The notes beneath the pieces are model-generated. The model did no database searches. It saw only the letters and a list, made by a program, of their open reading frames with translations, and had not been told where the DNA came from. A stretch of 64,000 nt of DNA from an uncultured Clostridia bacterium (GTDB lineage: Bacteria > Bacillota > Clostridia > Oscillospirales > Ruminococcaceae): the NCBI GenBank assembly GCA_947589355.1, contig CANPZC010000001.1:1-64000 (forward strand), read 5' to 3'. The first letter of the stretch is position 1, and each line of letters begins with the position of its first letter. Below are positions 23,521-31,915 of the stretch, in pieces. The translations under genes and the position numbers were made by a program.

Positions 23521-24756
23521 TCATATCCTGTATTCTTCAAAAATATATGCCGTGGTGTTGTCAATAAGCGCGTCCAGCAAAATTCCGCTTTCTGTGTATT
23601 CCTGCGAAAATATCTTGCCGTCGCAGCTGAGTATCTTGTTCACAAGTCCGCTCTTGTCATACGGCAGCAAAACTTTCATTCGCTGCGCCGTCGGTCTCAG
23701 AGCCTTTTGCAGAGCGTGCAGCATATTGTCAATGCCCTCGCCCGTCTTTGCCGATATCTTTATGACCTCTCCGCCGCTTTCAAAGCCGCCATGTTTATCG
23801 CACTTGTTAAGCACCGTAACTATCGGTATTCCCTCGCAGCCCAGCTCTTTCAGAAGATTTAATGTGACCTGCGCTTTTTCGCTCATAGCCTCGTCAGAAG
23901 CATCGCAAAGGTGTATTATCACATCGGCAGAGGCAGCCTCCTCCAGCGTTGAGCGAAACGCCTCCACCAGCTGATGCGGCAGGCGGCTTATAAGCCCTAC
24001 CGTGTCTATCAGCGTAACGCTCCTGCCGTCGGGCAGCTCTATCGCGCGCGAGGTAGTTTCCAGCGTCGCAAACAGCTTGTCTTCCGCAAGCACCCCTGCC
24101 TGTGTCATAGTGTTAAGTAAGGTAGATTTTCCTGCATTTGTGTAACCCACTATCGCGCAGGTAAGCACGCCGTCTTTCTTTCTCTTTCCGCGAAGCAAAG
24201 CCCTGCGCTTTTCTATCTCTTTAAGCTCCCGTGAAAGAGTTTGTATCCTCGCCCTGATGTGTCGCTTGTCAACTTCCAGCTTGCTCTCGCCCGGGCCTCG
24301 CGTGCCAATGCCGCCGCCAAGCCGTGAAAGCTTAACACCCATGCCCGTCAGCCTTGCAAGACGGTATTTGTTCTGCGCAAGCTCCACCTGCAAACGTCCC
24401 TCGTGCGTTACCGCGCGCTGAGCGAAAATATCAAGTATCAGCATGGTGCGGTCAATGGTGAAAACGCCGCAAACGCTCTCTATGTTCCTTATCTGCGTGG
24501 CGGTCAGCTCGTGGTCGAATACTATCATGTCAGCTTCCAGAGTTTGGCAAAGCTCCGCCAGCTCCTCCAGCCTGCCCGAGCCTATGCAGGTCGCCGTATC
24601 AAAAGAGGGTCGCTTCTGAATTATGCTCGCCACAGCCTCACCGCCTGCGGTGTCAATAAGGCTGCAAAGCTCCTCCATAGAGCGCTGAGCATCAAATTCG
24701 CCCGTGTCAACGCATACCGCCACTATTTTTGACCTGTTTTCGGTGTTGTCGTGCAT
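23521..24756 (-). CDS. hflX: ribosome-associated GTPase HflX
   Basis: A 411-residue GTPase that binds the 50S subunit and rescues or splits ribosomes. The N-terminal HflX domain has FDHELTATQIRNIE and IDRTMLILDIFAQRA. A central coiled linker is preceded by GGGIGTRGPGESKLE, and the G domain has GYTNAGKSTLLN (G1), a DTVG G3 region (TLIDTVGLISRLP) and NKCD (G4). All motifs are intact. AAGGAG lies 11 bases before the ATG. It is separated from the upstream small membrane protein by a terminator. Confidence 0.95.
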   Translation of the reverse strand: MHDNTENRSKIVAVCVDTGEFDAQRSMEELCSLIDTAGGEAVASIIQKRPSFDTATCIGSGRLEELAELCQTLEADMIVFDHELTATQIRNIESVCGVFTIDRTMLILDIFAQRAVTHEGRLQVELAQNKYRLARLTGMGVKLSRLGGGIGTRGPGESKLEVDKRHIRARIQTLSRELKEIEKRRALLRGKRKKDGVLTCAIVGYTNAGKSTLLNTMTQAGVLAEDKLFATLETTSRAIELPDGRSVTLIDTVGLISRLPHQLVEAFRSTLEEAASADVIIHLCDASDEAMSEKAQVTLNLLKELGCEGIPIVTVLNKCDKHGGFESGGEVIKISAKTGEGIDNMLHALQKALRPTAQRMKVLLPYDKSGLVNKILSCDGKIFSQEYTESGILLDALIDNTTAYIFEEYRI

Positions 24757-24769
24757 CGCTTAAATAACT

Positions 24770-24810
24770 CCTTAAAAAATAAGACGAGCCGCCATTGTGA
24801 CAGCGGCTCG
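24770..24810 (-). terminator. terminator of the small membrane protein upstream of hflX
   Basis: CGAGCCGC (24785-24792) and GCGGCTCG (24803-24810) form a perfect 8-bp stem. On the minus strand it is followed by TCTTATTTTTT. Confidence 0.8.
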
Positions 24811-24825
24811 CCCATGCCGGTTTTG

Positions 24826-25068
24826 TTACTTTAAAAATCTTACCACAGACATTATTATTCCGCCAAGAACGTAGATCTCAACAAGAGCACCGATTATGCC
24901 GAAGATAATTCCCACAATGGGAATAGAACTCAGCACGCCTATCAGTACGCCTATTATCGCGCCTACTACAACATAGATAACTATCGCTATTACGAGCGAC
25001 ATAACATTATCTTTAGAAATAGGTGCAATGGTGTCTCCTACCGGGAATAATTTTTCAAGCTGATCCAT
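24826..25068 (-). CDS. small two-helix membrane protein, unknown
   Basis: An 80-residue protein with a short N-terminal cytoplasmic head and two hydrophobic segments rich in Val, Ile and Gly (VIAIVIYVVVGAIIGVLIGV and VGIIFGIIGALVEIYVLGGI). I do not recognise a named family with certainty; the pattern is that of small Firmicutes membrane proteins of unknown function. GGAGG nine bases before the ATG at 25068 decides the start. It forms a monocistronic unit with a consensus promoter and terminator, which suggests strong independent expression. Confidence 0.72.
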   Translation of the reverse strand: MDQLEKLFPVGDTIAPISKDNVMSLVIAIVIYVVVGAIIGVLIGVLSSIPIVGIIFGIIGALVEIYVLGGIIMSVVRFLK

Positions 25069-25101
25069 GTCTTTCACCCTCCAAAAATATTTACTGATTT
25101 A

Positions 25102-25130
25102 ATTATAAACCATTTTTTTCTTTTTGTAAA
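25102..25130 (-). promoter_or_regulatory. promoter of the small membrane protein
   Basis: TTTACA (25125-25130) and TATAAT (25102-25107) on the minus strand, 17-bp spacing. Confidence 0.7.
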
Positions 25131-25138
25131 GAGATTTG

Positions 25139-25166
25139 TTGACTTTTTGGAGCGTTTTTATATATT
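25139..25166 (+). promoter_or_regulatory. possible promoter of the nadB operon
   Basis: TTGACT (25139-25144) and TATATT (25161-25166) with 16-bp spacing. Another good -10 (TATAAT near 25240) lacks a clear -35 box. Confidence 0.45.
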
Positions 25167-25295
25167 CTAAACATATTGCGTGAAAATAATTCGTATAAAA
25201 TATAGCAAAACACTATAGAAATCTTTGAAAAAATGTTGTATAATATAATAAGTATGTTCTTTCAGAAATTCAGCATTATGAACGGAGCGGCTTTT

Positions 25296-26786
25296 ATGGA
25301 AAAATATGACGTCGTTGTAGTAGGCGCGGGGGCAGCAGGTCTTTCCGCGGTAATAAATCTTTCAAGAGAGCGCAGGGTGCTTATGATATGCAAAGGCGAT
25401 CTTGAGCTTTGCAATTCAAACCTCGCGCAGGGCGGTATAGCAGGCGTGTATAATTCGCCGAACGACAGCCCCGAACTTCACGAGCACGATACCTTCGTCG
25501 CTGGCGGCTTTGAGAACAACCCCATTACTACCGATATACTTGTAAACGAAGCTAAAATAGATATAGCAAGGCTTATAGAGTACGGCGTGGAGTTTGACAA
25601 GACACCCGACGGCGACTACCACAGAACGCTGGAGGGCGGTCACGGCAGACACAGAATATTCCACCATGCCGATGCCACGGGACATGAGATAGTTATCAAG
25701 CTGCAAAAGGTAGTAAAAGGGCTTGAAAACGTTGATATCCTTGATAATGCGCTGCTTTGCGGCATAAAGAGGATAAACGGCGGCTTTGTGTTCGATATAC
25801 TTAAAGACGGCGAGTATAAAACATATGCATCACAGTATGCCATACTTGCAACAGGCGGCATAGGCAGAGTTTATGAATACACCACCAATTCCGCTATCGC
25901 AACGGGCGATGGCATTGCCTTTGCATACGGCATGGGCGCGGTGATAAAGAATTTGAGCTATATTCAGTTTCACCCAACGGCTTTTAATAACAGACAAACT
26001 AGGGAGTGCTTCCTTATCTCCGAGGCTGTAAGGGGCGAGGGCGCGTATCTGCGCAACTGCCATAAAGAACGCTTTATGCAGGATTATGACAAACGCTTAG
26101 AGCTTGCGCCGAGAGATGTGGTTTCACATTCCATAATTTTTGAAGCAAAGAAAACCGGCAGCGACGACTTTTATATAGACATCACCCATAAAGACCCCGA
26201 ATTTATCAAAAAGCGTTTTCCTATGATATATTCAAATCTGCTTGAAGCAGGCTATGATATGACGAAAGACTTAGTGCCTATTTTCCCATGCCAGCATTAC
26301 CTTATGGGCGGCATAAACGTTGACAGCCATTCGCAGACATCGATAGACGGTCTTTACGCCTGCGGAGAGTGTTCACATACGGGCGTTCACGGCAATAACA
26401 GGCTTGCCTCTAATTCTCTGCTTGAAGCGCTGGTGTTCTCTCGCAGAGCGGCTATGCAGATAAACGGCAGAAGATTTTCAAATTCTTTCGATCCGCAGGA
26501 CTGCTTTACCCACGACCTGAACGCGCCGCATATACCGAAAGGTCTGCGTACCGAGATACGCGCCATTATGCAGCGGGCATACTTTGTAATGCCCAACGTA
26601 AACGCCATTTTTGAGGGCTATGAAAGGGTAAAAGAGATAAAAGAGTTTCTCGATAAGGGCAATTTCAAGGTAGATAAAGACTATGTTGAAGCCAGAAGTC
26701 TTGCAACGGTGGCGTTCATAATCTTAAAAGAAACAAAGGCAATAGCCAGCGAAAACGCCGAGATAACGCGCAACAATGTCAGGTAA
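25296..26786 (+). CDS. nadB: L-aspartate oxidase
   Basis: This 496-residue flavoenzyme oxidises L-aspartate to iminoaspartate, the first step of NAD synthesis. The FAD-binding VVVGAGAAGLSA opens the protein, LAQGGIAG is the family FAD signature, and EGGHGRHRIFHHADATG with the HNRLASNSLLEALVFSRRA region is typical (here NNRLASNSLLEALV). It is somewhat shorter than E. coli NadB (540 residues). GGAG eight bases before 25296 sets the start; earlier in-frame ATGs lack a site. It heads an operon that continues to the carboxypeptidase at 31001. No nadA lies next to it. Confidence 0.92.
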   Translation: MEKYDVVVVGAGAAGLSAVINLSRERRVLMICKGDLELCNSNLAQGGIAGVYNSPNDSPELHEHDTFVAGGFENNPITTDILVNEAKIDIARLIEYGVEFDKTPDGDYHRTLEGGHGRHRIFHHADATGHEIVIKLQKVVKGLENVDILDNALLCGIKRINGGFVFDILKDGEYKTYASQYAILATGGIGRVYEYTTNSAIATGDGIAFAYGMGAVIKNLSYIQFHPTAFNNRQTRECFLISEAVRGEGAYLRNCHKERFMQDYDKRLELAPRDVVSHSIIFEAKKTGSDDFYIDITHKDPEFIKKRFPMIYSNLLEAGYDMTKDLVPIFPCQHYLMGGINVDSHSQTSIDGLYACGECSHTGVHGNNRLASNSLLEALVFSRRAAMQINGRRFSNSFDPQDCFTHDLNAPHIPKGLRTEIRAIMQRAYFVMPNVNAIFEGYERVKEIKEFLDKGNFKVDKDYVEARSLATVAFIILKETKAIASENAEITRNNVR

Positions 26787-27171
26787 GAGAAAATTTTATT
26801 ACCTCGCTTTGTTCATAATATCAATGGCGTGGTATATATTGTGGGCGTTTCTGATAGAAGCAAGGTTTTACGGTCAGTGGGCTGCGTATGCCTTAGCAGG
26901 GTATCTTTCATGTTTTCTTGAAGTGGGAATAGAGAAGTTTTTCTATGTAAAAACATATCAAAGCGACGAGGTAATAAGCAAGTTCAGCACCGCGCTTTTC
27001 TCGGTTGCTATACCTGCCTACATAGCCGAGTGTTTCGGCAGCATAGCACGCTTAAACGGCATGATTGATGACCGCACATTATGCTTTTGCTGCGTTACAG
27101 CCTGCACGCTGTGGATAAGGCTGGTATTCTGGGTAATAGAAAAGCTTGTAGAAAAATATAAACGTAAATAA
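26776..27171 (+). CDS. small polytopic membrane protein between nadB and nadC
   Basis: A 131-residue protein with four predicted helices (YYLALFIISMAWYILWAFL, WAAYALAGYLSCFLEVG, FSTALFSVAIPAYIAECF, CFCCVTACTLWIRLVFWVI) and a basic C-terminus. I do not recognise it. Its ATG lies inside the last codons of nadB, an 11-base overlap in another frame, so translation is coupled to nadB. nadC begins 18 bases after its stop. Position suggests a link with NAD precursor metabolism or transport, but that is inference from context only. Confidence 0.65.
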   Translation: MSGKRKFYYLALFIISMAWYILWAFLIEARFYGQWAAYALAGYLSCFLEVGIEKFFYVKTYQSDEVISKFSTALFSVAIPAYIAECFGSIARLNGMIDDRTLCFCCVTACTLWIRLVFWVIEKLVEKYKRK

Positions 27172-27189
27172 TTTTTGGAGGTATTTGTT

Positions 27190-28029
27190 ATGCGCCTTAT
27201 GCAGTTTCAGATAGACGATATTATAAAGACCGCCCTTTTGGAAGATATAAATTATGTCGATGTTTCGACAGACTATCTTGTTGAAGAAAACAGCGTTTCT
27301 ACCGCTAGGTATGTAGCCAAGGCAGACGGCGTTCTGTGCGGTATCGATATAGCCGCAAGGGTGTTTGAACTGCTTGACAGCGAAGCTGAAAGCGAGATAT
27401 ACATTCACGATGGCGAGAGCGTTAAAAAAGGCGATATCATAGCAAGGTTCACAGCCAAAACGCGCGCCCTGCTCAAAGGCGAAAGAACGGCTCTTAACAT
27501 TATCCAGCATATGTCAGGTATAGCTACCGCCACAAACAGGTGTGTAAAGCTGGTTGAGGGCACAAAAGCAAGCATTGCAGACACACGAAAGACACTTCCC
27601 GGGCTTCGGGTGCTGCAAAAGTATGCTGTAATAGTAGGCGGCGGCAAGAACCACAGATATAATCTTTCCGACTGCGCCATGCTGAAAGATACCCATATTG
27701 ACGCCTACGGCTCGATAACCGCGGCAGTAAATAAGCTGCGCGAAAAAATGGGTCATACCACTAAGATAGAAGTTGAGGTAGGAAATTTAGAGCAGCTTAA
27801 AGAAGCGCTCTCACTTAATGTAGAGATAATAATGCTCGATAATATGAGCGTTGACGATATGAAAAAAGCCGTTGAAATAACTAACGGCAAGAGCCTTTTA
27901 GAGGCTTCGGGCAACGTTACCGAGGAGAACATAAAAGAAATAGCGCAGACGGGCGTTGATATAATCTCCCTAGGCGCGCTTACACATTCGGTAAAGGCTT
28001 TTGACATCTCAATGAAAATTGATAAGTAA
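27190..28029 (+). CDS. nadC: nicotinate-nucleotide pyrophosphorylase (quinolinate phosphoribosyltransferase)
   Basis: A 279-residue enzyme that converts quinolinate and PRPP to nicotinate mononucleotide in NAD synthesis. Conserved features: GERTALNIIQHMSGIAT (residues near 100), the TRKTLPGLR substrate loop, GGGKNHRYNLSD, and the C-terminal barrel strands EVEVGNLEQL, IIMLDNMS and LEASGNVTEENI. GGAGG eight bases before 27190 supports this ATG; an in-frame TTG at 27175 would overlap the site. Third in the nadB operon. Confidence 0.94.
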   Translation: MRLMQFQIDDIIKTALLEDINYVDVSTDYLVEENSVSTARYVAKADGVLCGIDIAARVFELLDSEAESEIYIHDGESVKKGDIIARFTAKTRALLKGERTALNIIQHMSGIATATNRCVKLVEGTKASIADTRKTLPGLRVLQKYAVIVGGGKNHRYNLSDCAMLKDTHIDAYGSITAAVNKLREKMGHTTKIEVEVGNLEQLKEALSLNVEIIMLDNMSVDDMKKAVEITNGKSLLEASGNVTEENIKEIAQTGVDIISLGALTHSVKAFDISMKIDK

Positions 28030-28040
28030 GAGGTGCTTTT

Positions 28041-28832
28041 ATGGCAAGCATAATGGACGGCGAAAGACAATTCCATATACAAACGCTGCCCGATGAGGTC
28101 GGCAGGTATGTTATACTTCCCGGCGACCCCGGCAGAGTACCAAAGATAGCTCAGTATCTGCAAAACGCAAAGCAGGTGGCGTGCAACCGCGAGTATAATG
28201 TGTATACCGGCACGCTGGACGGCGAAAAAGTTACAGTATGCTCAACGGGCATAGGCGGCCCGTCGGCTGCAATAGCCGTTGAAGAACTTATAAAATGCGG
28301 CGCTGATACCTTTATACGCATAGGCACGAGCGGAGGCATGGATATAGAAGTTTCGGGCGGAGATCTTATCATCGCGCTGGCATCTGTCAGAGGAGAGGGA
28401 ACTTCGTATGAGTATCTTCCTAAAGATTACCCCTGCACCGCGAGCTTTGAAGTTGTAGAGGCTCTCAAACAGGCTGCCGAGAAAACATCTTCCGAAAAAG
28501 TGGGTAACAGATACCATATAGGCACGGTACACTCAAAAGACAGCTTTTACGGCGAAGTTGAGCCGCAGGCATCGCCCATGTCTGCCGATATTATGCAGAG
28601 GTGGGACAGCTATCTGCGCTGCGGCTGCCTTACAAGCGAGATGGAAAGCGCGGCGGTGTTCGCTGTGTGTACAGCACATAAAAAGCGCAGAGGCGCGGTG
28701 TTTACAGCCCTTTGGAATGTTGAACGCTCAAAACAGGGTCTGGAAGACAATATCACTTATGATTCTACCCGTGCGATAGAATGTGCGGTAAGAGCCATAA
28801 AGATACTGATAGAGCAGGATAAAAAACGCTGA
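28041..28832 (+). CDS. udp: uridine phosphorylase
   Basis: A 263-residue nucleoside phosphorylase of the PNP/UDP family that splits uridine with phosphate to uracil and ribose 1-phosphate. The phosphate-binding VILPGDPGRV near residue 24, the core STGIGGPSAAIAVEEL and RIGTSGGM, and the ribose-binding SEMESAAVFAV all match uridine phosphorylases. AGAGGTG lies before the ATG. It sits 11 bp behind nadC and 1 bp before the next gene, so it is part of the nad operon; salvage of ribose phosphate would support PRPP supply, which is inference. Confidence 0.9.
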   Translation: MASIMDGERQFHIQTLPDEVGRYVILPGDPGRVPKIAQYLQNAKQVACNREYNVYTGTLDGEKVTVCSTGIGGPSAAIAVEELIKCGADTFIRIGTSGGMDIEVSGGDLIIALASVRGEGTSYEYLPKDYPCTASFEVVEALKQAAEKTSSEKVGNRYHIGTVHSKDSFYGEVEPQASPMSADIMQRWDSYLRCGCLTSEMESAAVFAVCTAHKKRRGAVFTALWNVERSKQGLEDNITYDSTRAIECAVRAIKILIEQDKKR

Positions 28833-28833
28833 T

Positions 28834-29577
28834 ATGGGCAAAGAAGAATTTGCCAAGGCCTGTGAAAAGGTCATGGGCGGCGAGCGAGTAACGGGCGGCA
28901 TAGGCACACTGGGCGAAAAAACGCTCCATGCCGTGCTTAAAAACTATTATGAACCATACGGCGGCAATCAAGAGATAAAAGTAGGCAGCTTTGTTGCCGA
29001 TATAGTCGGCGAGAGGGGCATAATAGAGATACAGACCGCGAATTTTGGCAAGCTTATAAAAAAACTCGATGTGTTTTTGGAATACTGCGATGTAACGGTC
29101 GTTTACCCTATGGCGGCAGTAAAATATCTTCGGTGGCTCGATTTAGAAACAGGCGAACTTTCAGATAGAAGAAAGTCGCCGCAAAAACTCACCATGTACG
29201 ACTGCGCAAGAGAGCTTTATGTAATACGCTATGCGCTTGATAACCCGAGGTTTCATTTAAGACTGTGTTTGCTGGAGCTTGAAGAGATACGCTTTTTAAG
29301 CGGCAGGCGAAGCAGAAAAAACAAGAAAAAAGGCTCTACACGCTGCGACAGGATACCCATATCGCTTATAGACGAGATAGAGTTTGACAGCATAGACGAC
29401 TACAGGCAGTTCATACCAAAGGGGCTGCAAGATGAGTTTACAAACAAAGATTTTGCTAAACTTGCTCATACAGATACGGGTGCATCGCGCAGGATAATAA
29501 ATATGCTCGTATACTTAGGTATAGCCGAAAATATCGGCAAAAAAGGCAACGCGTTCGTTTACAGAATAAACAGGTAA
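28834..29577 (+). CDS. uncharacterised protein with a possible PD-(D/E)XK nuclease-like core and C-terminal winged helix
   Basis: A 247-residue soluble basic protein. The N-terminal 100 residues carry Glu28 in a helix (GEKTLHAVLKNYYEP), Asp56 in GSFVADIVG, and E65-I-Q67 in GIIEIQT, followed by a helix and strand DVTVVYPM. That is the order and spacing of a PD-(D/E)XK core with a Gln in place of Lys, as in some restriction enzymes. The C-terminal 60 residues (FTNKDFAKLAHTDTGASRRI, then LGIAENIGKKGNAFVYRI) look like a winged helix. A nuclease role is a hypothesis; a nucleic-acid-binding regulator is the alternative. The ATG follows the udp stop by one base, with no clear ribosome site, so translation is coupled. 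Confidence 0.6.
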   Translation: MGKEEFAKACEKVMGGERVTGGIGTLGEKTLHAVLKNYYEPYGGNQEIKVGSFVADIVGERGIIEIQTANFGKLIKKLDVFLEYCDVTVVYPMAAVKYLRWLDLETGELSDRRKSPQKLTMYDCARELYVIRYALDNPRFHLRLCLLELEEIRFLSGRRSRKNKKKGSTRCDRIPISLIDEIEFDSIDDYRQFIPKGLQDEFTNKDFAKLAHTDTGASRRIINMLVYLGIAENIGKKGNAFVYRINR

Positions 29578-29588
29578 GGAGACGTAAA

Positions 29589-31001
29589 ATGAAAGTAAAG
29601 AAAAGAATTTTGTCATTTGTATCGCTGCTGACGGCATTGTGTACGGCTGTGGCAGTAATAGCCATGGTAATGCCCGTGCAGATGACCGCCGAGGCGATAA
29701 CCTTTGATAACGACCTCAAGATATATTCCGAGGCGGTGTATATGATAAGCCTCGATACAGACGATGTCGTGTATTCCAAAAATTCCGACCAGCAAAGAGT
29801 GCCTGCATCGCTTACCAAAATAATGACCTGCCTTTTAGTCTTAGAGGCAAACAACGGTGATGAAGATGTGCTGCGCTCTAAAACAGCAGTCGGCGGCTAT
29901 GATGCTTTCAACGAGCTGGAGGGTACGGGCTGCTCAAATGCCGATATAAAGCGCGGCGAGGAGGTAAATTATTACGATCTGCTGTGCGCGCTTATGGTTC
30001 CCTCGGGCTGCGAGGCTGCAAATATTCTCGCTATAGATATGTGCGGAAGCATTGATGCCTTTGTTGAGAAAATGAACCTTAAAGCCGCAGAAATAGGCAT
30101 GACCAACACCCACTATTCAAATACCCACGGTCTTTTTGCGGAAAATAACTATACCACCTGCGAGGATATGGCGCTGCTGACAAAGTATGTTATGAATAAG
30201 TACGACCTGTTCATGACGATATGCAATCAGGCTGAGTATGATATGTCGCCTACAAAAGAACACCCCGACGGCACGCACCTTATAACATCTAATAAAATGT
30301 TGGTTGAGGGTTCTGACTATTATTACAGATTTGCAAAGGGTATAAAGACAGGTTTTCTCGATGCCGCGGGAAGATGCCTTGTTTCTACCGCTACCCGAAA
30401 CGGCTATACCTATCTTATAGTAAGCATGGGCGCGCCTGCCGTCAACGAGGAGGGCGAAGATACCATGTATAACTGTATAGACCATGTCACGCTGTACGAA
30501 TGGGCTTTTGAAAACCTCGAATATGCTACCATTCTCGATACCGCTTCCGAAATGGGCGAAGTTCCCGTTGAATATGGCAAGGGCGCCAGCTACGTTACCG
30601 TAAAGCCGTCAATGTCGTATTCTCAGCTGTGGCCTAAAAATGTAGATAAATCGCAGATAAAGCAAAAGATAACTCTTAATCAGAGCGTTGTTGCCCCCGT
30701 TACAGTGGGTCAGCCGCTTGGTTCTATAGAGCTTACCTATGACGGTCAGACGGTAGCAAAAATTGATCTCGTGTCAACAGCCGCAGTCGAGCGCGACGAA
30801 ATAAAATCTGATGTAAAAGTCGCAGCTTCTTTCAAAGATTCCGCAGCTATAAAAATCGCAATTATCGTTGCGGTCGGCGCAGTGCTGGTGTATGTGCTGA
30901 TATTTGCCGCAATTATGGTGCTGAGAAGAAACCGCCGCCGCGACCGTTATTATGACGACGATGACGATGACTATGATGACGATTATGACGGCGACGAATA
31001 A
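29589..31001 (+). CDS. D-alanyl-D-alanine carboxypeptidase (DacF/PBP5 family)
   Basis: A 470-residue penicillin-binding protein that trims the terminal D-Ala of peptidoglycan stems outside the membrane. A signal peptide is followed by the S-x-x-K motif in PASLTKIMT, the second motif as SGC in VPSGCEAANILA (usually SGN) and KTG in KGIKTGFLDAAG. A beta-rich C-terminal domain, one transmembrane helix (IAIIVAVGAVLVYVLIFAAIMVL) and a cytoplasmic tail of nearly pure Asp/Tyr after a basic patch follow. The C-terminal true helix and acidic tail differ from the amphipathic anchor of E. coli PBP5. GGAG precedes the ATG; last gene of the nad operon. Confidence 0.9.
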   Translation: MKVKKRILSFVSLLTALCTAVAVIAMVMPVQMTAEAITFDNDLKIYSEAVYMISLDTDDVVYSKNSDQQRVPASLTKIMTCLLVLEANNGDEDVLRSKTAVGGYDAFNELEGTGCSNADIKRGEEVNYYDLLCALMVPSGCEAANILAIDMCGSIDAFVEKMNLKAAEIGMTNTHYSNTHGLFAENNYTTCEDMALLTKYVMNKYDLFMTICNQAEYDMSPTKEHPDGTHLITSNKMLVEGSDYYYRFAKGIKTGFLDAAGRCLVSTATRNGYTYLIVSMGAPAVNEEGEDTMYNCIDHVTLYEWAFENLEYATILDTASEMGEVPVEYGKGASYVTVKPSMSYSQLWPKNVDKSQIKQKITLNQSVVAPVTVGQPLGSIELTYDGQTVAKIDLVSTAAVERDEIKSDVKVAASFKDSAAIKIAIIVAVGAVLVYVLIFAAIMVLRRNRRRDRYYDDDDDDYDDDYDGDE

Positions 31002-31019
31002 ATTTCCTGCATTTTTGTG

Positions 31020-31048
31020 TTGCAATTGCGCGGAAAATGTGTTATAAT
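31020..31048 (+). promoter_or_regulatory. promoter upstream of the P-loop ATPase/oxidoreductase operon
   Basis: TTGCAA (31020-31025) and TATAAT (31043-31048), 17-bp spacing. Transcripts from here would carry a leader of about 150 bases. Confidence 0.75.
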
Positions 31049-31083
31049 AAAATCACATATGATTTTATTATATATTTATGTCC

Positions 31084-31163
31084 TCGTCGATACGCAGACC
31101 AAAGGGTCTGTTCCCGACGTATCGGACAATTATAACATAACGCTTTCGCTTTTATGTTATAAT
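31084..31163 (+). ncRNA. candidate structured 5' leader
   Basis: CGATACG (31088-31094) pairs with CGTATCG (31118-31124), and within it CAGACC (31095-31100) pairs with GGTCTG (31105-31110) around AAAG, leaving TTCCCGA unpaired on one side. A perfect 12-bp inverted repeat, ATTATAACATAA (31129-31140) and TTATGTTATAAT (31152-31163), follows. It matches no riboswitch class I know. Confidence 0.45.
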
Positions 31164-31206
31164 ATAAGAATGTTACTAAGAATGTTACAATGAAAGGTAG
31201 ATAGAT

Positions 31207-31866
31207 TTGCATAAGGTAACCGTTATAACGGGTCATTACGGCAGCGGTAAATCGAACATCTCGGCAAACTTGGCTCTTGAGGGAGCTCAAAACGGCGAGA
31301 ATGTAACGGTAGTTGACCTTGATATAGTGAACCCGTATTTCAGGACCGCCGACCTTAAAGACTTCTTCGGCGAAAAGGGTATAGAGCTAATTGCGCCCTC
31401 TTATGCAAATACAAACCTCGATATCCCTGCGCTCAATTTTGACCTCGGGCTTATCGCCGCAAAAGAAGACGTTCACCTTATTGTAGATGTCGGCGGCGAC
31501 GACGACGGCGCAGTTGCTTTGGGCAGATTTGCCCAGCAGCTCAAAGATTGCGGCAACCTTGAAATGCTGTATGTTGTCAACAGATTCAGGTATATGACAA
31601 GAGAGCCTTATGAAGCGCAGGAGCTTATGTATAAAATAGAAAACGCCTCGCACTTGAAGCATACGGGTATCGTTAACAATTCAAACCTCGGCGAGGAGAC
31701 CACCAAAGAGATAGTTGAAAGTTCGCTTGAATATGCCAAAGAGCTTTCGCAAAAGGTCGGTCTGCCCGTGGCTTTCAATACCGCGCCGGATTATCTGGGT
31801 CTTGAAGATAGGCGTTTTAAAAATGTAAAAGTCCTTATAAAGCCCATATGGGCAAAAGATATTTAG
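31207..31866 (+). CDS. P-loop ATPase (MinD/CobQ-like), linked to 2-oxoacid oxidoreductase
   Basis: A 219-residue nucleotide-binding protein. The Walker A loop is GHYGSGKSN at residues 9-17 and lacks the leading Lys of deviant ParA/MinD loops. VVDLDIVNPYFRTADL and LIVDVGGDDDGA supply the other acidic sites. It resembles SIMIBI-class ATPases of unknown role found beside ferredoxin-linked oxidoreductases; a job in maturation or cofactor handling of that complex is inferred from position only. The start is TTG at 31207 with AAAGG nine bases upstream. The ferredoxin gene follows after 49 bp. Confidence 0.75.
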   Translation: MHKVTVITGHYGSGKSNISANLALEGAQNGENVTVVDLDIVNPYFRTADLKDFFGEKGIELIAPSYANTNLDIPALNFDLGLIAAKEDVHLIVDVGGDDDGAVALGRFAQQLKDCGNLEMLYVVNRFRYMTREPYEAQELMYKIENASHLKHTGIVNNSNLGEETTKEIVESSLEYAKELSQKVGLPVAFNTAPDYLGLEDRRFKNVKVLIKPIWAKDI

Positions 31867-31915
31867 CTTACAACAGCTTATTGCTGCTTGAATAAAACTG
31901 ATGGGAGTGTGTTAA

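Noticed and set aside
23141..23974. Valine-rich open frame opposite the poly-threonine tract
   Set aside because: It is the antisense reading of ACN codons (GTN), with no start signal. The minus-strand frames are clear proteins.
25233..25295. Longer N-terminus for nadB
   Set aside because: The added residues precede the FAD-binding strand, and the ribosome site fits the ATG at 25296.
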